The notes under the pieces are model-generated. The model ran no database searches, was not told the DNA's origin, and saw only the letters and a program-made list of their open reading frames with translations. The translations under genes and the position numbers were made by a program. Below, one piece after another: positions 1 through 8,734 of a stretch of DNA of 34,077 nt (positions are counted from its first letter, which is position 1; each line of letters begins with the position of its first letter). This DNA is from a virus. The stretch is taken from the IMG/VR virus record IMGVR_UViG_3300034061_000055, positions 1 to 34,077 of that record; one strand, given 5' to 3'.

Positions 1-81
1 TACTTGTTGTTCAGGAGTCATATCCTCGAACTGGTACTCTACTCCGTCAATCGTCAATGGGGTTTTTGTGTTGTTGCCCAT
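1..81 (-). CDS. DUF6447-like small protein, partial duplicate copy
   Basis: This is the start-codon end of the 73-residue gene whose full copy lies at 33810-34031. Only 27 codons fit before the window edge. It is the same gene seen twice through the terminal overlap, not a second gene, and should not be counted twice. Confidence 0.9.
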   Translation of the reverse strand, partial: MGNNTKTPLTIDGVEYQFEDMTPEQQV

Positions 82-97
82 GATTTTCCTTTAATGT

Positions 98-119
98 GCC
101 ACTAAGTTCAGGTAGTGGC
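98..119 (-). other. Intergenic hairpin between fibre-region genes and lysis module
   Basis: A perfect 7-bp stem, GCCACTA (98-104) with TAGTGGC (113-119), encloses an 8-base loop. It sits in the roughly 50-base space between the 98-residue gene and the next leftward gene (start at 81). No T-run follows on the minus strand, so it is not a standard intrinsic terminator. A processing or mRNA-stabilising hairpin before the lysis genes is possible. The same hairpin occurs in the other repeat copy. Confidence 0.5.
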
Positions 120-131
120 TTCCTGTTTAAC

Positions 132-428
132 TTATGCTTGCCAAGGAGTTCCGCTGGCTTTTACAGGGTTCTTCAGCAAAGCAATCTGAGCCGCCAAAGA
201 AGCCTCTGTCGCTGCTTTGTCAACAGATTCCCACACCCATTCCAAAACAGTAGCTTCTGTGAGGTTTGCGTAAGGAATGGTAGGAGTGCCTTCAGCCCAT
301 GAGACTGTTGCGTAGGCAGAGGCAGAGTGTTCTCCGTCTACTGCTGTTGCGTTCCAATGAACTACAGAAACAAACCCTGTAGCTACGTCACGTTCCATTG
401 TGTTAATTGACCAGTTAAATGTAGTCAT
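132..428 (-). CDS. Small phage protein following the tail fibre gene
   Basis: This 98-residue acidic soluble protein has a mixed beta/alpha pattern. The first half is W/T/V-rich (FNW near residue 5, VVHWNATAV near 22-30) and the C-terminal half looks helical (about 57-85). Phages of this type often carry a similar small protein just after the fibre gene, sometimes annotated as a DUF; I do not know its function. It lies 11 bp downstream of the tail fibre in the same late transcript, which suggests a fibre-associated or assembly role. No signal peptide or membrane segment is visible. Confidence 0.75.
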   Translation of the reverse strand: MTTFNWSINTMERDVATGFVSVVHWNATAVDGEHSASAYATVSWAEGTPTIPYANLTEATVLEWVWESVDKAATEASLAAQIALLKNPVKASGTPWQA

Positions 429-439
429 GATGTTTTCCT

Positions 440-2461
440 TTAGTTAGATTCGAGTTGTGCCACACGGACACGGAGAGCTTTAATTTCAGCAACAAGGTCA
501 GCAATGACTTCAGATGTTGCGGCTTGCATTGATTGATAAACTGGTTTTCCGTCTGCATCTACAGCGTCTTTTGTACCAGTAACGCTGTCGGCATATATCT
601 CTTGAAACTTATGAGCCAAGAAACCACGAGTGCGTGAGCCGTTAGAGTTCCATGTGTATTCAACAGGCTCAAGAGCATCAATTCGTGCGCCTTGCCCTGT
701 CACAGCACCAATAACAGTTTTTAATCTGTAATCTGATGTGACATTGTAAGTTGTTAATGTTGAAGTAACAGAAATTGAACCAACAAAACTGCTCCAACTA
801 CCATACACAAACTGCACCGCATTTCCATCCGAGTCACGCCTAGCATGAAGAACTGTTCCTCCGTTAGCACCTGCTGATGTATATGCAGTAATAGTTCTGT
901 TGTTTCCAGTTACACCAATTCCAGACAAGGAAGTCGCAGTATCCGATGTTTGCCCCACCAGCAAGTTACCGCTTGAGTCTATACGGGCACGCTCGCTAGG
1001 TCTGGTTGAATCAGACGATCCATCTGGGCGTGTCTTAAACAACAAACTAGCGCCAACCGAACCTGCGCTAAATTCTTCAAAACCAATTGCCGCACTTGCC
1101 TGGGAAACAGAGTCGTAATAGCCAAAACCAATATCACCTTTGGCTTGAACACCACCAGCGCCACCATTTACATTGATGCGCAAAACTTCTACATCATTTG
1201 TGGAGCTGTAAAGGGTAAGCAACTTGTTGGGTGCAGTTGTACCAATACCCAAATTCCCACCCGAATCCAAAGTCATTGCCTGAGTAAAGGTAAAGGCGTT
1301 TCCTGCTGTGCCTGATGGGGCGTTATGCCAAGAATGAACACCAGATGTTTGCTCATATCTTGTAGCAAAGTTTGTGGCAATGTAGTTATATGCACCACTT
1401 GATGTTCTATACGCATTGGTAAGAATTTGTGTTTCTGGTGTATCAGTTCTGCCACTTAAACTTGATGTAGAGCCTATTTGAAAAGCACGATAAACACTAT
1501 TCCAAGCACTAGGAGTAACTCCCAAGCCTAGATTGCCTGATGAGTCGAGGCGGGCGGCTTCTGTTGCGTTTGTAATAAAAAGCAGATTGGAAGCGGCTTC
1601 AGTTCCCATTACCATAGAACCAGTTTGTGCCATTACAGAATTGCCGCCACGAGGCGCATTAGCACCTGAGCCAATTAAAATGTAGTTGGATGCACTAGAA
1701 CTATCCGCAATTCTTGTTTGACCAGATACATGAAGTTTTGCCGCAGGACTACTTGTACCAATACCCAGACCTGTGCTGGTTAGGCGCATTTGTTCTGAGC
1801 CAGCGACAGACCAAATTGCAACGCCTGTTGAGCCAATACTGTATCGAGTAGAGCCATCTACGCCAAAATCAAGCGACCCAGAGTTTGCAAAAACATACTC
1901 AGAATTGCCGCTGTCTGCGGCATTAGAAAATCCAATAAAACCGCCACGAGGTAACTGTAAGTTTCCGCCACTAGTAACCGCAGTATCAATTAATAACTTG
2001 TTGGTTGAACTAGTTGTTCCAAGTTTTAAATTAGTACCATCAAAAGTAAATACAGAACCGCTTGTAACAACCTTAGAGCCGTTTAAATACGCTACTCCGT
2101 TAGCAGTACCTCCAGAGAGGGTTACGTTGCCTGAAGCCGCTAAAGTAGTGAAAGCACCAGCCGCAGCCGCAGTACCACCAATAGCAGGAGGGCTTGCTAG
2201 GTAAGTTGAGAAGCCTGTGCCTGATACTGTAGAACTTGCCGATAGAGTAGTAAACGCACCAGCCGCAGCAGTAGATGTTCCTACAGGGCCGTTAAACGAG
2301 TCACCAACAGCACCTGTCTGAAAGTCTTTCAGTTGAGCCATTAACTCACGAATAGCATCGTTGATACCAGAGGGCGCACATCCCTCGGCTATGTTGATCG
2401 AGTCAATGTCTGTGTTATTCGCAGGGGTTGCGCTAAATTCCGAGATTTTTGTCTTTGGCAT
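440..2461 (-). CDS. Tail fibre with C-terminal S74 intramolecular chaperone
   Basis: This 673-residue protein is probably the host-recognition fibre. The N-terminal region starts MPKTKISEF and contains GINDAIRELM (about 33-42), a phage-fibre virion-attachment style. The middle is a low-complexity Gly/Ser/Thr beta-structured shaft with recurring modules (LTSTGLGIGTSSP, LDSSGNLGLGVTP, LDSGGNLGIGTTAP, IDSSGNLLVGQT). The last ~98 residues match the Peptidase_S74/endosialidase chaperone domain. It begins SDYRLK at S576 with K581 (the expected Ser/Lys pair), then GFLAHKFQEI and a terminal coiled coil. Known members trimerise the fibre and cut themselves off before the Ser. It ends the tail gene run, 3 bp after the 633-residue gene. 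Confidence 0.9.
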   Translation of the reverse strand: MPKTKISEFSATPANNTDIDSINIAEGCAPSGINDAIRELMAQLKDFQTGAVGDSFNGPVGTSTAAAGAFTTLSASSTVSGTGFSTYLASPPAIGGTAAAAGAFTTLAASGNVTLSGGTANGVAYLNGSKVVTSGSVFTFDGTNLKLGTTSSTNKLLIDTAVTSGGNLQLPRGGFIGFSNAADSGNSEYVFANSGSLDFGVDGSTRYSIGSTGVAIWSVAGSEQMRLTSTGLGIGTSSPAAKLHVSGQTRIADSSSASNYILIGSGANAPRGGNSVMAQTGSMVMGTEAASNLLFITNATEAARLDSSGNLGLGVTPSAWNSVYRAFQIGSTSSLSGRTDTPETQILTNAYRTSSGAYNYIATNFATRYEQTSGVHSWHNAPSGTAGNAFTFTQAMTLDSGGNLGIGTTAPNKLLTLYSSTNDVEVLRINVNGGAGGVQAKGDIGFGYYDSVSQASAAIGFEEFSAGSVGASLLFKTRPDGSSDSTRPSERARIDSSGNLLVGQTSDTATSLSGIGVTGNNRTITAYTSAGANGGTVLHARRDSDGNAVQFVYGSWSSFVGSISVTSTLTTYNVTSDYRLKTVIGAVTGQGARIDALEPVEYTWNSNGSRTRGFLAHKFQEIYADSVTGTKDAVDADGKPVYQSMQAATSEVIADLVAEIKALRVRVAQLESN

Positions 2462-2464
2462 GGT

Positions 2465-4366
2465 TTACTCCGTTAATCCAAATGCAGCACCATATCCTAA
2501 AGATAGTGCCTTACGTTGTAATTCTCTGTTAAGAGGCTCTACAGTCATAACTGATGCTTTTCTCATCAATGTCGCAGCAAGTTTAGGGTCTAGCATTGCG
2601 CTAACCAATAACTCACGAATGGCATCGTCTGTGCCGTTATAAAGCCAATTCATCGGTGCAGATACCTTTTGCAGAGCAATAGGAACATCACCAAACATTT
2701 GCTTACCAACCATTCCACCAATCACATTGGCAGTACTCATGTTCTTAAATGTATCTGAGCCAGCAGGTCTTGTTGCTCTTGGCAATACACCACTATCTAA
2801 GTCTTCAGCAACACGCTTTAAAACCGCCAATTGAGTCTTAGATAAATTTGTTTCTTTTTCTGCCGCACGAATAGCACGAGTAAATGCAGGTTGAGAAATC
2901 AGATAATCGTTAACTCTTGATGGGTCAGGAGTAGTAGAAAGAACCTTACCTTTGAACTCTTGAGACGCTTCAAGTCGCTCAATACCACGACTCGAAGCAG
3001 CATACTTACTCAAATAGTCTTTGTATCCAGTAGCACCAGCTTCAATGGCATCATCTACTGAACGAATAACTGCTTTAAGTGGCTCTTGTGCAGCTTTATA
3101 AGCACCAGCAGTAGGGCCACCTCTATCAGATTTATCTAACAATCCTTGAGCAGCAAGTCTTAAATCTTTGCGAATCTCATATAGTTCAGCAGGAGTAGAT
3201 GCACGAGCAATGTCGTCTTTAGCATCCTGCATTACAGCCATAACTGTCTTGCGCTTACCTACTGGTGAAGCAAGAATGTCATCAATAGTCTTGTTAACAG
3301 TCAAAGCAACACCTGACTGGAATATGTCTGGTGTAACAGTTGAATTGGCAAATGCTTGTTCACGCAATGGGTCAGCCACATCGTCACGCTTCTTATATGC
3401 CGCTTTTAATACATCTTCATCTTTGGCAAGACGATTCAAGATAGCCATTTGCGCCTGATTAGCTTCCATTGCTTGTGTAGCAAAACGACCACCAGTTACA
3501 TCCAATCCCTTGATACCAGACTCAGCACCAATCAAACCAATATCTCTTGTGGCTTGTGCTGTGGTAGGTGTATAACCACCAACTCTAGGAGTAAATGTTT
3601 CAGCAGATTTAATTGCTTGTTCAGGGTTTGCCGCCAAACTACGCAACACATTGCCTGTGATAACTTCACGACCTGCTTGGGTAAATGGGCGCACAACCTC
3701 TCTTGTTGTTCTTGCAACAATTGGGGCAGCACCTGCAGCACCACCTACTGTCATAGCACCAGCCAAACCTGCAGCAGTTTGAGCAGCAGGGCCAAGATCA
3801 CCCTCACGAGCCGCACCTGATGCCAATGCACCACCTGTAGCCGCAGCCGCTTGTGTTCCTAAACTCTTAGTGAAAAAGTCTTGAACAGGAGCAGGTAAGT
3901 TTCTAACCACAGCCGCAGGGCCAGCAACACCAAACCCTGCACTTGTAATGTCTTGCACTACACGCTCTTGTGGTGTTTGTGGAGATGGCACACCTATCTG
4001 AGTCATCAGGCTTTGTAGACCTTGACTAGATGGTTGCATGACTTGTCTGCCAGCAATGGTGTTAATTAACCCTGTAAGAGCATCAGCACCAATAAGAGGT
4101 AAAGACAAAGCACCAGTAACAGCGGCTCTACCTGTTAATCCTAACTGGCGACCAAAATCTCTAGCACTTCCTACTTGCATTTGTTCTGCACGAGGAGAAG
4201 TGGTAATTTCCTTAATGGCTTCTTCTCTGGTCAGTCTCTTAGGGGGCTTTGGTTGCTCAACAACCTTCTCACCACTAAGAATAGCCAAACCTGCATCAGA
4301 GACTTTAGACAAGTCACCTGCTTGCAATGCCATCAAATCTTGGTCTGACAGTTTAGTTAAGTCCAT
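2465..4366 (-). CDS. Large internal virion protein, candidate DNA-ejection protein
   Basis: This is a 633-residue protein. The N-terminus has two tandem short motifs (LSDQDLMALQAGDLSKVSD). A long Gly/Ala-rich hydrophobic stretch follows (about 150-215, with clusters such as AAAATGGALASGAA), and the rest is helical and charged. The Ala/Gly-rich amphipathic core, size and place between neck and fibre genes resemble the ejection proteins of P22-like podoviruses (gp7/gp20/gp16), which leave the capsid to form a conduit across the envelope. No catalytic motif was recognised. It joins the preceding gene through a TAATG overlap at 4366, so the two products are probably made in linked amounts. Confidence 0.65.
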   Translation of the reverse strand: MDLTKLSDQDLMALQAGDLSKVSDAGLAILSGEKVVEQPKPPKRLTREEAIKEITTSPRAEQMQVGSARDFGRQLGLTGRAAVTGALSLPLIGADALTGLINTIAGRQVMQPSSQGLQSLMTQIGVPSPQTPQERVVQDITSAGFGVAGPAAVVRNLPAPVQDFFTKSLGTQAAAATGGALASGAAREGDLGPAAQTAAGLAGAMTVGGAAGAAPIVARTTREVVRPFTQAGREVITGNVLRSLAANPEQAIKSAETFTPRVGGYTPTTAQATRDIGLIGAESGIKGLDVTGGRFATQAMEANQAQMAILNRLAKDEDVLKAAYKKRDDVADPLREQAFANSTVTPDIFQSGVALTVNKTIDDILASPVGKRKTVMAVMQDAKDDIARASTPAELYEIRKDLRLAAQGLLDKSDRGGPTAGAYKAAQEPLKAVIRSVDDAIEAGATGYKDYLSKYAASSRGIERLEASQEFKGKVLSTTPDPSRVNDYLISQPAFTRAIRAAEKETNLSKTQLAVLKRVAEDLDSGVLPRATRPAGSDTFKNMSTANVIGGMVGKQMFGDVPIALQKVSAPMNWLYNGTDDAIRELLVSAMLDPKLAATLMRKASVMTVEPLNRELQRKALSLGYGAAFGLTE

Positions 4367-5610
4367 TATCTGCCCCTTCTACGAGCAATCTCAGCCTGAA
4401 TTTCATCAGCAGTTGGCATTAACTGAACAGGTGCTGTCAATGCGTCTGCAAGAGGGTTTAACAGTAAAGACCCATTACCACCTAATTGCAGAGAGATGTT
4501 TGCATAAGGTGCTTTTTGTGCTTCAAGATTACGAGCCTTTGACTCAACAACCTTAGACGCTACTGCAAGCAAACCTGCTCGTTCTTCTGGTAGTAATGAT
4601 TGACCATTTAATGCTCGTTGAGCATAGCCTTTAATTGATTGTGGGATAGAACGATTACCAAGGATAGTAGCTTTATCACCCTCTTGAACAGCACCAGATG
4701 GGTCATAAATCTTACCAATTGCGTAAATCAATGCACCATCAGCAGCTTTATTCCCTGCATTTCCTTCAGCAACAGCAGATTTTGCAGCCTTAAATCTATC
4801 AGCAACTTCCATTGCGCCAGTATCTTTAACAACACCACGCCAATCTTTTAAAACATCAGATTGTGCTTTTGCTACTGCTGTTGGGTCTTTTAAATCAACC
4901 GAAAACTTTGGTGCTTTTGCTGCTGTTTGTGTTTCTAAAAACTTAGCATAAGCAGGATTTTGTTGTGCCGCAAGGAACTCTCGCATAGATGTTGGAACTT
5001 GCTCAGGCTTTGGTGCGCCTTGAGCAACATTCTCAATTTTGTTCGTAATTGGATTAATACGAATAAGATTTGCACCTTCAGGCAATGTAGTAGTCTTGCC
5101 ACTCATGGCTTCTTGTGCAGCCAACAATTCAGTAAGTGACTTACGACCTTCTGGTGTAGCCATCAATCTAGGAGCAAGAGCCTCCAATCCACCACCTGCT
5201 GCTTGTGGCATATTTGGCCCTGCAATCTCTTGACCCATCAAGTTAGTCAATGGAGTCTCAGCAAAAGTCTCAGGGCGATATGCTTGAGAAATCAAACTCT
5301 CAACACCTTGCTGGCGCATCAATGCTTGCTGTTCTAGTTGACGCTTGCGATTCATCTCTTGAATCTGTGCGTTTTGCAGTTGTTGTTGCAGACCACCTTG
5401 CATGGCAGTTCTGTAGGCTTGTTGACCTTGCTGAAGTCCCTCAACGATAGAAGCACCACCTCTACCACCTTGGAACAGACGACCTGCTAATGCGTAGAGT
5501 GCTTGGGCTTGGGCATCGTCACGGCTACGCTTTATGTCTTCTGGAGACATACCCAAAAGACCCATTGTGTCCTGACCGCTAGTGCCGAAAATGTCTAATA
5601 GTCCTGCCAT
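4366..5610 (-). CDS. Internal virion / ejection-type protein
   Basis: This 414-residue protein begins MAGLLDIFGTSG. Residues about 75-125 form a Gln-rich helical, coiled-coil-like segment (QQQLQNAQIQEMNRKRQLEQQ region), followed by a charged region with several helices. It has no signal peptide and no recognised enzyme motif. It sits 10 bp from the 270-residue gene and overlaps the 633-residue gene by one base. The three form a block with the composition of podoviral ejection or internal core proteins. Assignment rests on position and composition. Confidence 0.6.
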   Translation of the reverse strand: MAGLLDIFGTSGQDTMGLLGMSPEDIKRSRDDAQAQALYALAGRLFQGGRGGASIVEGLQQGQQAYRTAMQGGLQQQLQNAQIQEMNRKRQLEQQALMRQQGVESLISQAYRPETFAETPLTNLMGQEIAGPNMPQAAGGGLEALAPRLMATPEGRKSLTELLAAQEAMSGKTTTLPEGANLIRINPITNKIENVAQGAPKPEQVPTSMREFLAAQQNPAYAKFLETQTAAKAPKFSVDLKDPTAVAKAQSDVLKDWRGVVKDTGAMEVADRFKAAKSAVAEGNAGNKAADGALIYAIGKIYDPSGAVQEGDKATILGNRSIPQSIKGYAQRALNGQSLLPEERAGLLAVASKVVESKARNLEAQKAPYANISLQLGGNGSLLLNPLADALTAPVQLMPTADEIQAEIARRRGR

Positions 5611-5620
5611 GATTTTTTCC

Positions 5621-6433
5621 TTATATGCCCTTCAAGAAGTTCCACCCCTTGCTCAACCAGCCAGTATTCTTTTCAATACCACCCAACATGGCAGCAGTTC
5701 CTAATAGGTTTTGGAAGTTAGATGGCTCTTGGAAACTGGTCATTGTGTTTTGACGACCTAATGGGTTTCCATAAACACTAGACAAGAAAGTAGCTAAATT
5801 CTGTTGTGGCTGAGTTTGTTGGAAGTTGAATCTAGCAATATCAGCTTGTTGTTGTTGGCCTGTGTAGCCTTCACGCATCTGACCTGCTTTGAGCATATTC
5901 TGAATGTCTTGGTAGTCAGCTTGAGCCATCTCAGGTGCAGCCATAGTAGCGGCTTGTTGGCGACCACGCTCTGCTTCGTAATTCTGATAAGCCAATGCTC
6001 CAGCAGTATCAGCCAAACTCTTAGCAAACTGACCACTAGCACGATCTTGCAATGTCTGCATAGCACCACCGCCATAGCGACCAGCACGAGATGCCGCAGA
6101 ACCTACATCACCTAATGTCTGCTCAAACCTAGACTGAGCCGCTTGTGCAGCAGGTTGAAACGCACCCTGAAAGAATGGATTGCCTTGCAAGAAACCACCA
6201 GAGATAGTGTTTTGCAATTGACCTTGTGCAGACGAAAGCAAGGGATTACCCTGAGAAGCACGAGCCTCTAAAGCCTGTATTCCAGTTTGAGTGGTTTCTG
6301 AGGGGCTTACATAAGTCTGACCAGAATAGTACTGAGGGCCACCAGCTTGGTATAGCTTTTGTGCCTCAGTCAAACCATACGATAAGAATGGTTGAATTGT
6401 TGGGTCAATGTTGGATTTAGTTTCTACAGCCAT
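5621..6433 (-). CDS. Gln/Gly-rich internal virion protein
   Basis: The protein is 270 residues long and rich in Gln, Ala, Gly and Tyr. It starts MAVETKSNIDPTIQPFLSYG and ends with a short hydrophobic segment after GWLSKGWNFLKG. Repeated QGN(P)-type patches lie at about 55-95 and a helical AERGRQQAATMAAPEMAQAD stretch near 150-170. Small proteins of this composition often lead the ejection-protein block of podoviruses. It is the first of three adjacent leftward genes of that type. A 65-bp gap upstream separates it from the jelly-roll-like protein gene. No enzyme motif is visible. Confidence 0.6.
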   Translation of the reverse strand: MAVETKSNIDPTIQPFLSYGLTEAQKLYQAGGPQYYSGQTYVSPSETTQTGIQALEARASQGNPLLSSAQGQLQNTISGGFLQGNPFFQGAFQPAAQAAQSRFEQTLGDVGSAASRAGRYGGGAMQTLQDRASGQFAKSLADTAGALAYQNYEAERGRQQAATMAAPEMAQADYQDIQNMLKAGQMREGYTGQQQQADIARFNFQQTQPQQNLATFLSSVYGNPLGRQNTMTSFQEPSNFQNLLGTAAMLGGIEKNTGWLSKGWNFLKGI

Positions 6434-6497
6434 CTTTTACTCCTAGAGTTTCGGATTCCAAGATGGGTCATCCATAGAATCCATTATAAATTGAAAG

Positions 6498-7289
6498 TTA
6501 ACCAATAACAACATATTTGTAAGTCTTATTGGCGGTTGAATTTGCAAAATGCGTGATCGTTGCAGTACCTTGTCCTTGGCTACTGGCGTAAACACCATTA
6601 AAAGTAGCACTTCCAGAGCCACCCACTAAATTCATAGTAGCTATGGCTGATGGCACAGCAGGTCTGGTTGGACTTGTGCTTGTATCGAAATGCTCAATAG
6701 ATACACCAACGTCAGCAGTTCTCCAGACAATCTCAACGTAATCATTAGCAGCCATGTCAACAAAGAAATTCAATGCAGCAATCATATGGCTAGGGTCACC
6801 TGAACTTTTCCTTGCAGGAGGGTGAAATCTACTGTTTGAGTTTGCGATATTTGTTCCATTCTTGCGAAACCAAACATCAACGTCATGTCCATCGTTTGTG
6901 GTGTTCTTAAACTGAATGGAAAACTGTAAATTGTAAAGTCCTGCGTTTGCAACATTTAGTCTTGAACTATTTGATAACGTAACTCCATTAGAGAAGTCAG
7001 TTGTATTAAACGTAATAGGATAAGCAACAGTCGTACTAGCAGCAGTCTGGTCTGTAGAGTCCTGAAAAGCCCCATAGGGAATAGAATCAGCAAAGGCAGC
7101 AGCAGAGGTAGGAGCAAACAAAATAACGCTGTTTCCACCTATCCTAAGATCATTCAAAGTGGTTGTCGTAGCACCACCAGTAGCCAGAGTTATTGAGCCT
7201 GTGTTGTTAGTCTTTCCATCCATGATTCCACGGACAATCTCAGCAGTCTGTCGCTGATCTCCACCAAACGGAGGAAGCGTTCTAAACAT
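6498..7289 (-). CDS. Virion protein with C1q/TNF-like beta-sandwich character
   Basis: This 263-residue protein starts MFRTLPPFGGDQRQTAEIV. From about residue 75 the pattern (YGAFQDSTDQ, YPITFNTTDFSNG, LNVANAGLYNLQFSIQF, VDVWFRKNGTNIANS) resembles the C1q/TNF-like jelly-roll domains of many phage structural and receptor-facing proteins. It is probably a minor tail or head-decoration protein. Its start codon overlaps the stop of the gp10-like gene at 7289. The family resemblance is from sequence style only; a structure prediction would settle it. Confidence 0.6.
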   Translation of the reverse strand: MFRTLPPFGGDQRQTAEIVRGIMDGKTNNTGSITLATGGATTTTLNDLRIGGNSVILFAPTSAAAFADSIPYGAFQDSTDQTAASTTVAYPITFNTTDFSNGVTLSNSSRLNVANAGLYNLQFSIQFKNTTNDGHDVDVWFRKNGTNIANSNSRFHPPARKSSGDPSHMIAALNFFVDMAANDYVEIVWRTADVGVSIEHFDTSTSPTRPAVPSAIATMNLVGGSGSATFNGVYASSQGQGTATITHFANSTANKTYKYVVIG

Positions 7290-8734
7290 TATCTAACTCC
7301 CTGACCTTGGAAATCTACATCCAAGGCAACAGCAGTTTTCCATTGACCAGTAGGTGTTATTTGAAACTGGTGATAGTTTCCATTAGACCTGAGAGATACC
7401 CTGTTTTCAGAATCAGCCGCTACAGCAGTACCAAAACTAGGTTGTTCACTTAGAAGTGTCCTAGAAGCAACAGCCACATTAGCAGAGCCTCCATCAATCA
7501 AAGGTCTAGCTAGGGTTACTACTGATCTACCACCTGCATTTAAATCACCAGTTACGATGTTGGCAGTAGCGTTAGCACCATTGTAGGTAACAACATAAGC
7601 ACCACTTGTACCACCAAGGAAGTACTTACCACCCATATAAAGGATAGAGTCCAAACTAACAGTCAAAGCATCAATGCTGTTAGAAATCGAATCTAAACCT
7701 TCAAGCGTAGTGGCAGACGTAGAAGCATCAGAGATAAAGTCAGTCCCTGCATTACCATAAGTCCACTTCTTGGTGTTGAAGTTGTAAATGATGAGTTGAC
7801 GCTGTGCAAATGAAGTCTTGAAGTTCCAGATAACCAACTTGCGTACAGGGTCAACAGCCGCTGACATTGTGTCAAAACCACTCTCATCTGCATTTGAAAA
7901 GAACCAACGATCTACCTTCTCTGAGCCAATGGCAGTCACATTCTGACCATCGCACATATAAAAACCATCGTCTGACAAGAAAAAGGTTACACCCTGAACT
8001 TGAGCAATAGAACCTGCTGCAATACATCCCTTACCACGAGAGATATTGTCAAACTGGAAAATAAATGGAGTGCCGATATAACTCATTCGAGAGATACCTT
8101 TTTCCATTAAAACAAGACCAAACTCACCACCACGAATCCCAACAATCTGACCGCCATCAGGAATGTCTTGAAAGTCAGCTTGTGTTACTTGGCTAGAACC
8201 CCATGTAGTCTCATCATTAATACCAGACCAACGAACACGAGCAGGGTAAACAGTAGAACTCTCAGTCGTAAATGCAGTAACCACAAAGTCACGAACTACT
8301 GTCAAAAACTTACATCTAGGCGCACCAGCCGCTAAGTCAGCAAATGCCGTAGAAGTACCCAAGGTGTAGGCTTGTATTGGGTCACTATTGTTAGTTCCAA
8401 TAATCACATTACCAAACTGAGTAAATCTAAATCTATCGTTACTTGCGTTAGGTGTGTAACCACCAGTTTTAGAAACATTGGTCAAAGCACCAACACCAGA
8501 AACATCGAATATCTTGGTTGAGCCAGCAGCAAACAACTTAGTAGCGTTTACTGGGGTTTTCCCTGCTACCAATGTAGTCAAGTTTTCAGAAGCAGCCGCA
8601 GAGAATGTAGCCGCTGTTGGGAATGGGCCATAACCAATAGCTTGAGAAACTACGTTCTTTGCATCCACCAAAGCACCAGAGATGCTAGGCTGGTCAGGCA
8701 TCCACTCACCAAATACTAATTTTGTCGTAGCCAT
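7289..8734 (-). CDS. P22 gp10-like neck / DNA-stabilisation protein
   Basis: The protein is 481 residues, close to P22 gp10 (472). It is beta-rich throughout, with blade-like repeats (RFRFTQFGNVIIGTN about 103-117, PARVRWSGINDETTW, FFLSDDGFYMCDGQNVTAIG, KLVIWNFKT). This matches the propeller-like neck proteins that close the portal channel after packaging and carry the tail. It overlaps the repeat-protein gene by 19 bases. With the P22-type portal it supports a podovirus-like particle. The gp10 assignment is an inference from length, fold pattern and context. Confidence 0.6.
   Translation of the reverse strand: MATTKLVFGEWMPDQPSISGALVDAKNVVSQAIGYGPFPTAATFSAAASENLTTLVAGKTPVNATKLFAAGSTKIFDVSGVGALTNVSKTGGYTPNASNDRFRFTQFGNVIIGTNNSDPIQAYTLGTSTAFADLAAGAPRCKFLTVVRDFVVTAFTTESSTVYPARVRWSGINDETTWGSSQVTQADFQDIPDGGQIVGIRGGEFGLVLMEKGISRMSYIGTPFIFQFDNISRGKGCIAAGSIAQVQGVTFFLSDDGFYMCDGQNVTAIGSEKVDRWFFSNADESGFDTMSAAVDPVRKLVIWNFKTSFAQRQLIIYNFNTKKWTYGNAGTDFISDASTSATTLEGLDSISNSIDALTVSLDSILYMGGKYFLGGTSGAYVVTYNGANATANIVTGDLNAGGRSVVTLARPLIDGGSANVAVASRTLLSEQPSFGTAVAADSENRVSLRSNGNYHQFQITPTGQWKTAVALDVDFQGQGVR

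Larger units (their letters stand above)
1..127. repeat. Direct repeat, left copy (circular assembly overlap)
   Basis: These 127 bases are identical to 33951-34077, read base by base. The repeat means the contig closes into a circle of 33,950 bp, so genes at the two ends are neighbours. The length equals a k-mer size commonly used by short-read assemblers, which favours an assembly overlap of a circularly permuted genome over a true terminal repeat. It holds the first 27 codons of the gene at 33810-34031 and an intergenic hairpin. Confidence 0.95.

Noticed and set aside
1-127. True packaged terminal repeat
   Set aside because: Exactly 127 bases, a standard assembler k-mer length, and P22-like packaging genes favour a circular-assembly overlap; coverage data would be needed.
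1773-2204. 143-codon plus-strand frame in the fibre gene
   Set aside because: Shadow of the Ser/Gly/Thr-rich fibre sequence; no ribosome site and isolated orientation.
5804-6115. Plus-strand frame antisense to the 270-residue virion gene
   Set aside because: Composition (Leu/Ser/Cys-rich) is typical of antisense to Gln/Ala/Gly codons; no coupling with any plus-strand gene.
6434-6497. 13-codon frame in the gap between the jelly-roll protein and 270-residue genes
   Set aside because: Too short, with no coupling or ribosome site evidence.
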